From contig JAJTTP010000003.1 of the NCBI GenBank assembly GCA_023313575.1, positions 1,612,001 through 1,676,000 of the forward strand: DNA of 64,000 nt. The letters are read 5' to 3'. This document shows positions 34,781 to 46,036 of this stretch, in pieces; position 1 is the first letter of the stretch, and each line of letters begins with the position of its first letter. The notes under the pieces were generated by a model. It did no database searches. It was given only the letters and a program-made list of their open reading frames with translations, and was not told the DNA's origin. The position numbers and the translations under genes are program-made. The DNA is from Eutypella sp. D-1. Its lineage: Eukaryota; Ascomycota; Sordariomycetes; Xylariales; Diatrypaceae.

Positions 34781-37156
34781 TCACTTCGGAATGGTGACCG
34801 ACAGCTTGTACGTCTTGCCGGCCTCAATATTGCGGACGTGCGGCGTAGGCAGGACCTTGCCGTCGAGGCTGACGGTGAGCTCGGCGACGTCAGCGGAGCG
34901 GCGGATGTCAGCGACGAAGGTAGCGCCGCGGAAGCGGCGGGTGACGCGGACGGCGTCCCAGGCAGAGGGGAGCTGGGGGCAAACACGAAGGCCATCAGAA
35001 TCGCCGCGCAGGCCGCACAGGCCCTCCACGAAGCAGCGGTAGACCCAGGACACGGTGCCAGTGTTGAAGAGCTGGCTGGAGCGGCCCGCCGTGCGCGGGT
35101 ACTCCCGCCACGCCCCGCGGTAGTAGTTGGGTATGTACACTGGTAGCTGGCCCCGCTGGCGGTAGTCCTCCTCCGCCGGCCCCGGGATCATGCGCCGCAG
35201 CATGTCGTACGCGCGGTCCGCCTCCGCCCCGCCCAGCGAATACAGGCTGTGGATGTAGAAGACCGCCGCGTGGTTGTACACGGCCCCGTTCTCCGCCGAG
35301 CCCGGGTACTTCTGGGTGACGCGGCCGATGTCCTCGCGCATGCCGCTGAACGCCGGCGCGAACATTTGCACGCCGTACGGCGTGGTGAGGTGCTCGTCGA
35401 CGGCGGCGATGACGCTGGCGCGCTTTTCCGCGTCGGCTGCTGCGCCCGAGAGGATGGACCAGGCCTGGGGGTTGAGCCAGACGCGGCCCTCGGGGTCGGA
35501 GCTGACGCCAAAAACGGCGCCGTCGTCCGTGATGCCGCGCGCGAACCACGCGCCGTCCCAGAGGTAGCGGTTGGCTGCGTCGTTTAGCTCCCGGGCACCG
35601 GCGCGATAGCGCGCCGCGACCTCAGCGGCCCCCTCGTGCTCACACACCGCTGCCCAGAGGTTCAGCGCGAACGCCGTCGCCACCGTCAGCCACCCCGACA
35701 CGCCGCGGCCCTTGTAGCCCGCCATGTTCATCGGGTCGCACCAGTCGCCCTGCGCGATGTAGCTCAGGCCGCGGTCGTCGCGCGCGCCGAGCAGCCAGTC
35801 CATCGCCTTGCTGAAGCGGTCGAATACCGTGAGTTCGATACCGTCTCCATCGCGTACCTGCTCCCGCAGCAGGCCGTAGTCACCCGTCTCCGCCAGGTAC
35901 ACCTCGAGGGTCACGGGCAGCCACACGCAGTGGTCCGTGTGCGGGACCTGGTTGATGTACTTGAGCTCGGCGCCCTCGACGAGGAGGATGCCGTCCGGCA
36001 TGGCGCCAGTGGCTTCCTGTTGCGACAGTGACGTCAAGAGCGCGCGCCGCGCCACCGCTGGGTCGATGAAGCTCATCCCCATGTTGTCCTGGAGGTAATT
36101 GCGCGTCTGCGGGTCCGTCGTCAGTCGGTTGACATCGCCGTGGTAGTACACCTGCCGCGCCATCCAGTTGTTCACGAAGTTGTCCAGGTCTTTGTCCGGC
36201 GTCTCGATCTGCAGACAGCCCTTGCCCTTCTCGATGTATGCGGCGTACTCCCGCGCTGACTGTGCGAACGCCTCCTTGCTCAGGTACCGGGACCGCATCT
36301 CTCGGATCTCGGCATCGTCGAACCCTGGCCCGAACAGGAACCGGTACTCTCGCCCCCCGTCTGCGTCGAGCTCTAGGCGGTACTGGACGGCGGCTGTGGG
36401 GGTCTCGTAGCGGGCATCGCTGCCGCTCAGCTCGGGTGCCAACAGCGCGGATGGGGCGTGCAGGCCGCCCTCGCCCTCAAAGGCCTGCTGCCTTGCTTCC
36501 CAGGAGTCCGGCGGGGTCTCGCATAGGAAGTACGTCCGGTCCTTGAGGTACTTGTTCTTGAAGTATTCCTCGGCCTTCTGGTACGGGGTGATGCTGCTGC
36601 CGACGACTCCACCCAGGTCGTCACGCCACTCCGCGGACTGGTTCATCCACGACATATAGCCGAGGGGGAAGTAAGGATATATGCTAACCTTGCGCGGGCG
36701 CCCGGAGATGTTGGTGACCCTGATGGTCCAGAGCTCGGTGACGTCGCGCATGGGTAGGCCGAGCGTCATCTCGACGCGGAGACCGAAGGACTCCGCGGTC
36801 CAGGATATGTCGCTCTTGCTGACGGAGAAGACGAAACGATCGAGTGGAGCACGCACAGGCTCGTAGGGAGCCGAGAAGAGCTGGCCCGTCTCGTCGTCCT
36901 TGACGTAGACGAAGCGACCCGGGTGGTGGGCATAATAGTTCTGCTCGGGCTGCATAAACGTCTTGGCCTCGATGTTGGGTGCATGCGCATATTTGGTCGG
37001 CTCCGGCTGCATGAACTGCGCCGTCGCGTACCCGCGACACGTCGCATGGATCATCATCTTCTGGTTCCAGAGGAAGCCGCCAGCGGCCGGCATGGCTGTC
37101 GGGCTGGTGAGCTCATAGCGCTCGCCGCCGTCAGTCGCCTGCAGTAAAGGTGCCAT
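34781..37156 (-). CDS. GH94 phosphorylase, probably cellobionic acid/cellobiose phosphorylase (791 aa, intronless)
   Basis: A single exon of 792 codons. The start is the ATG at 37156 in a GCCATGGC context; upstream in-frame codons use no ATG. The family reversibly phosphorolyses beta-linked disaccharides. Visible hallmarks: the N-terminal beta-sandwich, [64 protein letters not shown], and the catalytic-acid loop GDWCDPMNM (D471-W-C-D474; the usual motif is DWND, so the acid D474 is kept and Asn is replaced by Cys). No signal peptide or membrane segment, so it is intracellular. GH94 enzymes with cellobionic acid phosphorylase activity are known from Neurospora and Xanthomonas, which makes that the best guess. 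GC content is visibly higher than in its neighbours and it lacks introns, both compatible with (old) bacterial acquisition. The cellulase at 46-47.6 kb is a plausible partner. Confidence 0.93.
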   Translation of the reverse strand: MAPLLQATDGGERYELTSPTAMPAAGGFLWNQKMMIHATCRGYATAQFMQPEPTKYAHAPNIEAKTFMQPEQNYYAHHPGRFVYVKDDETGQLFSAPYEPVRAPLDRFVFSVSKSDISWTAESFGLRVEMTLGLPMRDVTELWTIRVTNISGRPRKVSIYPYFPLGYMSWMNQSAEWRDDLGGVVGSSITPYQKAEEYFKNKYLKDRTYFLCETPPDSWEARQQAFEGEGGLHAPSALLAPELSGSDARYETPTAAVQYRLELDADGGREYRFLFGPGFDDAEIREMRSRYLSKEAFAQSAREYAAYIEKGKGCLQIETPDKDLDNFVNNWMARQVYYHGDVNRLTTDPQTRNYLQDNMGMSFIDPAVARRALLTSLSQQEATGAMPDGILLVEGAELKYINQVPHTDHCVWLPVTLEVYLAETGDYGLLREQVRDGDGIELTVFDRFSKAMDWLLGARDDRGLSYIAQGDWCDPMNMAGYKGRGVSGWLTVATAFALNLWAAVCEHEGAAEVAARYRAGARELNDAANRYLWDGAWFARGITDDGAVFGVSSDPEGRVWLNPQAWSILSGAAADAEKRASVIAAVDEHLTTPYGVQMFAPAFSGMREDIGRVTQKYPGSAENGAVYNHAAVFYIHSLYSLGGAEADRAYDMLRRMIPGPAEEDYRQRGQLPVYIPNYYRGAWREYPRTAGRSSQLFNTGTVSWVYRCFVEGLCGLRGDSDGLRVCPQLPSAWDAVRVTRRFRGATFVADIRRSADVAELTVSLDGKVLPTPHVRNIEAGKTYKLSVTIPK

Positions 37157-38474
37157 GGCGTATGTGTCTAGCGTCCCCTCCCGTCTTTCACCACTCGATT
37201 TTCTCGTCAATCCCTCCTATTAATGCTCAGTTCTAACCTGCTTTGTCGGGACCACGCACAATAGAGACAGGTTCACAAGAGCGAAAAAGGGTCAATGATG
37301 CCGGCGATGCTTCTATTCCCTCCCCCTAAACTCAGCTCTAGCGAATACTATCGACTACTACATAACTACGTATTATCCGTGTGAAACACACACGGCGGTT
37401 TGCGCCTTTTAAAAGGATTGAGCACGCATGGCACCGCCGTCTTGGCCGGAGCGGCGGGCAATGCTCACGGTATTTAGGCTGAATCCAACGTCGCCGGCGA
37501 GCCGGTTAAGTGTTCGGCTTCGAGGCCCGTATTAGGGAAGTCGAATGTCAGCAAGGGTGATGCCATATTCTACTTCCTGCAGGCAGCTCACTAATCAGTA
37601 GTTTGACTAACTAGGTTGGGGTTGCTACATGCACTTCTCATCTTCCGTCAGGTAGATAACTTGACTGGTCAAGTTTGTTCAGGGGTCCCGAGGGGGCAAA
37701 CGCAGGCATCGCATAGAACACAATTCTTCTTATGGCCATCAACGCTGGCTTGCACCTGAGGAGAGAAAAACCCAGTCATGTCACGATGGTCATGACGAGG
37801 GGTGGTTGATTGGTGGCTTCCTCATCTCATCTCGGGGGTCTACCGGGATTCGCACTTTGTAGCGGCTTACTAGCGGCTTTCCACATCCGCCAGCCGGACT
37901 CGCCAAGCTTCGGCGGTGGCGCATCTTGGGCACTAAATTTTTTTTGTTCGTGGACTGACTTGGTCGGCGGTAGGCGTGGATGTCGCAATTGGTATTGCAT
38001 TGAGGCCATCTACTTCAAACAATTGGCACAAGTCTTTCGATGGGCCCTGCCAATTCCAAAGGTTGGTTTATACTGAGTACAAAGCATTGGATCGTTATGA
38101 CAAGCAGGTGATCTTGGTAATTCTTTGTGACCATCACGCCCTGGATTAGTTCGTGAAATCTGACGATCTTGGAGATGAGACATGAAGATCTGGTAATAAC
38201 CCGTGGCCTTGGTGGGGACGTTGGAATATTTAAAAAGTATAGGAACCCCGCCTCGATCGAATAGTAATTAGCGATTGGATGACACTTGTACGCCAAGCTT
38301 GACCCCACCTGTTGATGCCGCCTTTCGATCCGTCATATCGGGCTAGTCTCTGGTTGGCAGGCAAGGGAAGCAGGGGAGGGCAACAGGAGGTGGGGTCACG
38401 CTCGCTTATCAGGGTTGTTCTTCCCCACACCTCATGCATTTCTATACTGGTATAACGTCGAAATTCTTCAGCGA
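37157..38474. other. GH94 promoter side and tRNA upstream region
   Basis: About 1.3 kb. The first ~300 bp upstream of the GH94 gene should contain its promoter. Minus-strand frames at 37827-38009, 38015-38308 and 38230-38439 overlap and have no motif. No gene is called. Confidence 0.45.
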
Positions 38475-38548
38475 GGTCGAGTGGTGTAGTTGGTTATCAC
38501 GTCAGTCTAACACACTGAAGGTCTCCGGTTCAAGTCCGGGCTCGATCA
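38475..38548 (+). tRNA. tRNA-Val (anticodon AAC)
   Basis: The 74-nt sequence folds into a complete cloverleaf with no intron. The acceptor stem is GGTCGAG paired with CTCGATC, with discriminator A at 38548. The D arm contains the pol III A box TGGTGTAGTTGG. The anticodon stem TCAGT/ACTGA closes a 7-nt loop CTAACAC, giving anticodon AAC. The T arm contains the B box GGTTCAAGTCC. CCA is not encoded, as expected in eukaryotes. Two T5 runs lie just downstream. Confidence 0.96.
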
Positions 38549-38555
38549 GCGTCTC

Positions 38556-38570
38556 TTTTTGCCTCTTTTT
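38556..38570 (+). terminator. Pol III terminator of tRNA-Val
   Basis: Two runs of five Ts (38556-38560 and 38566-38570) start 8 nt after the tRNA discriminator base, the normal RNA polymerase III stop signal on the sense strand. Confidence 0.8.
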
Positions 38571-39561
38571 CCCATTTCAATGGCATATCCTTTCGGCCCC
38601 CTGGCTATCGGCCATCTACGTTTCTACATCACGAGTGTTGTTTCCGTGTTTCTTTTTGCTGTTGATAAAGAATAGCTGAGAGCACCCGTCTTCCGCCTTT
38701 TTTTCTGTGAGTAGATTCCTGCAGTGCAGGTCGAATCCAAGGAATCGTTAACGTTTCCTCGTAGCAGCGAATCTTTTCCTCTCAGTTTTTTAAAAAAGTT
38801 TTATAATGATCTTCGTCTTACATAGATGCTTGATCGACACTTATTTTTAACGTCATCGAGACTCCGAAGACCGGTGCGGTGGTTAAGATGGAGATAGATC
38901 TAAGTAATTATTGCTCAATAGTGTTAGGGCTCGATCCACCGCCACCTACGTGTTGTCACATGCTCCAGGAACCAAGAGTCTAGGCAGCTCTAGTTCCAAG
39001 GTCTACTATGTAAACAGTTCCCATAATACTTGGAGAAGGAGCCAGAAGATGCATTCAATTCGGAGCATGTCACGGGGAAAATACGATAACAAGGTTGTTC
39101 ATGTCTCAATCGGACATTGATCATTGATTGATTGGGCGGTATTAACTATTATTATGTATGTAGCCTGGTATAATTGGGTTTTACTCCATCTGCACACCAT
39201 CCGGGTTTATCGTGTCGTGCCAGTTGCTACTGTTCATGCCAGCCCAATGCTTTGCATGCAATGCAGCCTTGTGTAGGTCAGGTAGAAAGGAGAAGATGTC
39301 TTCGTGTTTGTTGTGTTGAGGTGGTCATAAAAGTCGTCTCTAGTTGGGAGAGAAAAAGCAAAAAGTTGAGGATCCCATCTGAATGATCCTTTTGTTTCGC
39401 TTAAGTAGTTGTAGAAACATAAATATCAAATCGCTTGATTGGGGTATTTTGATTTTCCTGATCCTTGAGCACAGAAAGCAAAAAAAGAAAAAAAGAAACA
39501 AAAGGAAAGGCAGAAAATGAAGGGCTGTGCCCATCTTCCATCGTGGATTAGAATGAGGCCG
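38571..39561. other. Intergenic region after the tRNA
   Basis: About 1 kb holding the 3-prime flank of the arrestin gene. A purine-rich run with AAAAAAG repeats lies at 39476-39516. Open frames at 38911-39120, 39174-39386 and 39340-39534 carry no motif. Confidence 0.45.
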
Positions 39562-41272
39562 CTACCGAAGCCCAAACTCGGGGTACTCAGACATGCTTGT
39601 TGGTCTGCTCGTTGACCTGCTGTAGCTCGATGGCCTGCTGAGGCTCGACGGTCTGCTGGAGCCCGCTGTCGTCGTGCCGCTGCTGCGGAGACTGGGATCA
39701 TCGCTGCTGCTACGGGCGCTGAGCATGAAAGGTTCCATGTTCTCGTACTGGATTTCAGTAGAGGTGTAGGTGGGGGGCGAGGGGGCCATGTAGCAGGGCG
39801 GGGAGGGCGGCACGTCCTGGTAGATGGGAGGCGCCTCGTTGTCCCAGCTGACGCCGAGGCCCGGGCGCTCCGTGAGAACGACACCGAAGTGCATGCGCAG
39901 GATGCGCGCCACGCCTGTCGGCGTGATGTGCTTGAGGTTACTCGTCGGCGCGTATTCTTGCACTACCACCATCTCGACCACCAACTGATGCGTGATCTCC
40001 GTGCCATCCTTGCTCTTAACGTTGCACGGCGACCGCGCACTCGGGTCGCAGTGGAACTCCACCTCCGCCTCGATCTTGCCGTCAGGCGAATAGTCCGCCT
40101 TCCAGCCCTGGTGCAGGTCCGCCGCTCCGATCACCCGGTCCGCGGTGCGTTTGAGCCCCTTCTTCGGAGGCTCTTGACCCGGCTCCGCTGGCCGCGGCAT
40201 GTGTTTCTCGCATGCTGGCGCTACCGTCTGCGTGTGCTCCTCTATCTTCCACGACAGCCGCTTCAGCTTCCAGTACTCCACCGACTTGACGTCGACGTTG
40301 TGCTTGACGACGCCGTCCATCCGCAGCTCCATCTTGTTGCCGCCGATGGGGTGGATCACTTGCGGGTAGTGCACGGACGCCGCAATGTTCGTTGGCGGGA
40401 ACACGCGGATGCTGTGGTGTGGAAGATCGGGCACAGGCAGTGACCGCTTCACGTCGATGGTCTTGGAGAGCTTGAGGGTCGGCCCGGCCGCGGGCTTCAC
40501 CTCGGCAAAGAACTCGTACTGTATGGAGACGAGCGAGCTCTCAGTCGTCGCTGGTAGATGACCCTCCAGGAGTACTGAGAAGGGGAATTCATGTGTTCCT
40601 ATGACACATCGTTAGTGGCAAGTTTGATAGGATTGAAAGAGGATGGGGCGCCGATAGTAACTTACGTGGCGTCAGGGTCGTGGGGTCGCTGAGGAAATTC
40701 CACGACTTAATTTCTGTCCTCTGGTGTGTGCAGTCGTTGCAATGCACGTGGAAGGGCTTCTTCTGCGTAACGTGGATCTCCAATCTTGCGTTGAAGCTCT
40801 CTACCTCCAGAGGCACATCCTTAACATTGAGGACCATTTGACCGGATACTAAAGCGCCAGTGCTGTTGTCAGGGTCGCCGTGCATCATGGCCGGCGGCGA
40901 CTCGATTTTCCAGTCAAGGGATGCATGTGGATGCTGTGATGGCTCTTTGGATGCCTTAGACCCGCCCAGATGCAGGCCGGGGAAGCTGATTCGGTGGTGG
41001 TGGTGGTGGTGGTGGGCATCCTTCTCCTTCTTGCCCGAATCGGACATCTTTACCGCAGCGGGGCTTCTACGTCGTGCTGATGAGGGACGTTGTTCAGCGT
41101 CTTCATCTGATGAAGAGGTTGATGCATAGGAGACTTTGCGTACAATCCCTTCCCGAGGTCTCCTCGGTTGTGTCTGTGATGAACTAGGGCTCTTTTTCCG
41201 CTGGACCGACGCTTTGAGGCTGTTGATGTTCTCGTTGGAGGAACGGAAGAAGTTTGCTACTCGATGCGGCAT
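39562..41272 (-). CDS. Arrestin-related adaptor, Ldb19/Art1 family (547 aa, two exons)
   Basis: Exon 1 is 41272-40666, exon 2 40598-39562; the 67-nt intron has a GTAAGT donor and an ACTAAC branch site, and the join is in frame. The ATG at 41272 (MPHRVANFF) is the first in frame. After a basic, Ser-rich N-terminus with an in-frame run of seven His (residues 87-93) comes an arrestin fold (about 120-420), with LDB19-type blocks such as VLNVKDVPLEVESF, CNDCTHQRTEIKSW and a TPRTHEFPFSVLLEGHLPAT segment spanning the intron. The C-terminal tail is Ser/Pro-rich and has two PPxY motifs, PPIY (459-462) and PPTY (477-480), which bind WW domains of the Rsp5/Nedd4 ubiquitin ligase. In this family the adaptor brings Rsp5 to plasma-membrane transporters to trigger their endocytosis. 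Confidence 0.93.
40993..41014. repeat. GTG trinucleotide run encoding poly-His
   Basis: A short GTG/CAC run within exon 1 of the arrestin gene that yields seven consecutive His residues. It is a candidate for length variation between strains. Confidence 0.85.
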
Positions 41273-44200
41273 CTTCAAATTATGGCTTTAAAGCTTCTAG
41301 CTTCTTTTCCCCACGCATCCGCGCGTAAAAAAATGTGTGTGCCACCTGCCTGAATTCGTTCCTTGTCGGCGGTAGTAGAATGGCTACTGAGGTAGTAGGG
41401 AGGCGCTAAAGCGTATAAATAAAAACCCTTGAATACTGCGAAATCGGTGCTGAAAACCAAGGGGGGCTAGTGACGTGGTAGCGTAGTAAAACGATGTCGT
41501 TTATAACTGGCCTGCTGATGTAACGCAGTAGCGGCACTAAGTTCCAGCAAGTGTCGATGTTCGAGTGACTCGTTTGCCCTTTGAATCGACTTTTTTTTTT
41601 CCTCGGTGAAACCTAAACTGAAAATCTCGTCTGATGTAGAATATTCGTCAGGATTCCTATCGTAGGCAGGGGAACTTTCTGTTTCTGGTTTATGTTGTCT
41701 TTGGGCAGGCCGAATTGACTTCTGGATTAGGGGTTCGGACTATGCCGTGCGGAACGCTGATTGGCTGGAAGCGTTGTAAGTCGTTCGACCCCTTGCTCAA
41801 ATAGATGGCAATGGAAATAAGCCGTAATGATGAGGGTTGACTGCAAGATGGCTCGGTTTGCAGTTCAGTATGTTATAATATAGGGTAAGCCGTGATCTTC
41901 GATATCTGAGAATGCGGAAGGCTGACTACTGGCTGGTTCAGCTGGCTTGTGTGATTTGCCTGAATATAGAATGTGTAGTATAGTGCTTGGTACGGGAATG
42001 TGGTTTGACGTTCTCCGGATCTGAATCTAAGAATAATCTGGGGAAACGAAGGGGCCAAATAGAAAAGTTGTAAATCTAGAACGGCTGTCCAGTCTATATA
42101 AAGCCCGTACAAATCGCGGAGATGTTCGAAGCTGCTAAATGATCTGATAAAAGTTTTGAATCGCGCCATCAATATTGGGTATGAGCTGGTTATATTCTAG
42201 TATCGTGAAAAAAAATAGCCTTACTACACGTACTATGTAGGTGAGCTCTGTATAGAACATTCCATCAAGTAATTATGTGTCATGGTTATTGAGTACATAG
42301 CTACCCGTATACCTACCGGTATGTACACCTACCCATTTACGGTACGGATGTATACCTGTAATGTCAAGAGTGTGTAGACGGTAGGGAGTGCCGTAAAAAT
42401 AAAAAGAGGTTTACTAACGCCATTCCAATCTTAGAATAGTGATAGAACGGAGAGACCAATCATCGCAACTGATCACTAGTCGTGCCTTATAACCCGGCAA
42501 CAATTTAGCTAAGGGGGACCCCACCGGGAAGGCGCCCGTCGCAAGGATCGAAGGGGCGGAAAGGGCTGGGTCCAAACGAAACTTTTTTTAACTCCCGTCC
42601 GGTTCAAAACGGTATGAAAGGAGCTGTCCGACTGCCCCTCTACGGCCCTCAGTAGCCCCTCTAGACCTCCTTAGCCCGGCCCCCGTCGGCCCCCCCTTAT
42701 GTACTTACTTATGCATCGTGCCTACGCCTCGTCACAGCACGTGTAATGTCCCGCCACTAGGTAAGTTCCCTCAATGTAGGTACCTAGTGTAACTTGATGA
42801 GCCTGTGACTCTTTTCAAGGCTGGAAGCAACACTATACGAGGATCTAGATGGATGTATCACGTATTACAGAGCCTAGAATTCGGTACTTACGTATTTACG
42901 TACTTGTACTTATGTACTTAGGTGTAGGTATAATATTTGAATACCGTTACAGGTATGTGTCCATTATACCTAATAAAGCTCTGGATTTAGATGAGACGAC
43001 CTGGACATGATAAAAGAAAGGGGGAGGGGGGGGGGAGTGACAGATTTGCTAATAAACCTCAAATCTATACTTCGCACAGATCTCTTTACTGCAGGGGGCC
43101 GGACGCCGGAATCTGCCACATGCACGGCATCTAGTATGGTATTACATCTACCGTAAACAGCTAACGGCGCAACAGCTTACGTATGATGCTATGTAGTGTA
43201 GTGTCATGGTAGTACAGATGCTTGTCGGGATCATACTAGGTATGTAAGGGTACCATAGTAATGAATCAGCACGAAATGACAACCTTGTGGGCATGTGAAC
43301 ATGACTACGCCCTGTCTGCGGGACTTACAAAGCCGGCACGTCACGCGTGACTCATGTCCAGCCTGTGATATCTCTCAACCATGGATATTATCTTAATCCA
43401 GGAAGAGAATTCGATGTTGAGACGGACAGGCTGCGCTAAACCCATCGTGTAAGGAAGTCAAATAGCGGTGCCAATGTTCAGTCGACCTGTCAAGCTTGTC
43501 AATCCACACCTCTTGGGTTTTCCTGTTATAAGACCATAGTTTCCGCATTCGTTCAAACATCCATGAATAGTAGATCTACGACTTACGTAATTGACCCTTC
43601 ACGTGAAAGGGAAAAATCTCTTTCCAGGGAATTGCGGTAACAGAACAACATATTGGGATTTTTTTGCGGTGTCTGTATTCGTAGTTATGCCTGATACATA
43701 ATAGTTGCAATACATCCTTGATCGTTGCGTGCCGCTTCGAAAAATTACCGTAGCGACAGCGGTGCGGCTCGCCATTTTAGTAAACAAAACGTAATGGGCG
43801 GGAAGGTAGACAGGGCTGGCAGGATTGTTTGTGGGCCGGGTTTGAAGCCATCGTGAAGACTTTTCTGTCCAGAGCCGCCCGCCAACATGCCTGACAGCCT
43901 GACCGCATGCGATTCGCAAGTTTCCATGCCGCCGGGGTTTGACGAGTCTAAAAATCCTAGAAATCGGGTAAACGTGCTCCACCCATTATGGGTCTGGTTA
44001 CCCGATTGTTACAGGATCAAAACCCACTTCGGGCGGCCTGAGAAAAAATTAAAATAAAGCGGGTAGCGGGAAAACACTGACACGCAACTGACATTTGACC
44101 AGGCGAGAAAGGTCGCAAACCCGAGGAAAACCTCGTATAGCCGAGCTGGCCTGGCTGGGTTCGCTCCTTGATTTCTTATGTAAATAACATGTAAAGTAAC

Positions 44201-46036
44201 TATGTATCTATTATGCAGGTGTCAGAGTGTTAGGGCGTCTAGGGCAAGCTAGGGCGTCAGTGTCAAGATGTTAGAAAAAGGCGTTAAAGCGCTGAGAAAT
44301 TTTTCGAAAGAGAAAGTCAGTAGATGGGCGTCACTAGGAGGGAGCTCTAGAGGCTTAAATATGTCGAGAGACAAGAGTAGAGAGAGGTGAAAGATAAAAT
44401 CATATGCTTGCAAAGTCAGAAGAGCATGGAGAGATCAACATGCCAGATGCTATCGCCACACGGAAGCCTTACCGACCAAGCCTACCTGAATAGCCTCCTA
44501 GGAGTTCGCCTGCAGCTCAGCCCGGGCGAATCTTTCTAAAATAGGGGGCTGCCTCCCCCCTTTAGGCAAACGGGCGTAGAAGAGTACCTGTAGTGATCTC
44601 AGGTGCTTGCTTGCATATGACACACAGATGTGTTTCGCCAACGACAACATTGAGCAACGATCATCATGCAAATACCGATTTACCTTCATCTCATATATTC
44701 TCTCAGAAAGTTACCAGTATTTACAGAGGCTGAGAGTGTCTGAACAGTTACTATTAACACACGTATGTAACTACAGGTGGTAGTTATTATGGAGACTTTC
44801 CGTTAATGGTAATCGTATAAGTTTGGCCAGCCCTAGTTTGTGGATATTAGGTGAAGAGTTTTTTTTTCTTCATCTCTTTTTCTTTCTTTCCTGCCTACGT
44901 TTTTTTCTATGGTATTTACTAGTTTCGTAAAATTGGGTAAGTTTTTCATGGTTGGCCCTTACCCAGATTTCGATCAAATTCCGTTTCTGGAAAGGAATAA
45001 AAAACGGGAGATACCCGAGACCGATCTTCGTCAAGCGTCCCGCTGCTTGGTGCCCCTCCGCCCCGCTGCCCCACCCCGTCTCTCGCCTAAATCAAGCGCC
45101 ATACTACGGTAAGTTGAGAAATCGTGTCAGGAACAGAGCACGCATGTTTTCCGTGGTTCCATAGCCGCATTACCTCGTCAGATCAAGTGGGACCATCGCG
45201 ATCCCTCCTAAGCCCTCCCTACTACATGACATTTGTTACCTAATCCTCATGCGAGTCAATCGCATTTTTTGGAACTATGAAGAAGGTTACCGCCGGGCTC
45301 CGGCCTGGTGGTCCCGAGACCTCATTTGGTCTGGTTCGCGGACAATGGACAACGGGCCATGGGCAACGAGCAACGGGTCACTCTCATCCATGACGCCAAC
45401 ATTCAACCAACAAGGCGGTATACAGTAAACCAAGAGAATTAAGATTCGACCTAGTTATCAAAGTTACCAATTACTCGAACTGACCGAAGCCCCTGTCAGT
45501 TGTGCAGTACCGACTATCTGTTAGAGTTTACATAGTTTGCGAACAATAGCGAGTTAAGTCGGAACGGTGTCCTCAAGCCGGGCCTGGACCTGCCCGGCAG
45601 CCTGGAGAACCGGGAGGAGCAAAGCTAAATTACCGGTCCGGCTTGACTAAGCCGGACCGAGTCTCACTAGGACCTCGGGAGTCAATTTCTTGTCGAGTCA
45701 CGCTTTTTGGTACAATGTGCACCCAAATGTCACATCAACTTCTTGGCTCACGATACTGACAAACAGAATCTATGTTCCTGCTATATAATTGTTTATGTAT
45801 ACGTGTATGTGTGGTCATCGGTGCTATGTACAGACATGGATCCTTGTGTGTACCCATAACTATGGACAGAGAAAGAAAATGGGAGAGAGGAAAAGAAGAA
45901 AGGACTTTTTAAATCATATCACATGCCACCTCTAAAGCCTGTCAGCCATAGCCTGGCCTTGCTGTAGCCCCACTTTCATCGCGCTTTCGTGCACGCGCGG
46001 ACAGGTGAGCGGCCGCCGGGCGAATGGGTGGGCACT
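41273..46036. other. Long gene-poor region (4.8 kb)
   Basis: The largest gene-free stretch in the window. Frames at 41873-42172, 43599-43982 and 44498-44689 (minus) and 44909-45164 (plus) have no motif or splice partner. Content: many short GTACTTA/TAGGTAC words at 42277-42365, 42760-42800 and 42880-42960; a G-rich run at 43018-43036; an A+T-rich stretch around 44210-44300; short GCAACGGG-type repeats at 45347-45378; and the perfect hairpin at 45635-45658. No transposase, reverse transcriptase or terminal repeat was seen. Confidence 0.5.
45635..45658. repeat. Perfect short inverted repeat (10-bp arms, 4-nt loop)
   Basis: The arm GGTCCGGCTT is followed by GACT and its exact complement. It lies about 380 bp past the 3-prime end of the GH7 gene within a GC-rich pocket that holds other CCGG words. 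It could form a stem-loop in DNA or RNA. Function unknown. Confidence 0.75.

Noticed and set aside
34838..37147. Several long frames on the plus strand and in other frames
   Set aside because: They are shadows of the GC-rich GH94 gene, whose high G/C third positions suppress stops in other frames.
43599..43982. 127-codon minus-strand frame
   Set aside because: No motif, no splice partner, unusual composition for a fungal gene, and it overlaps another frame.
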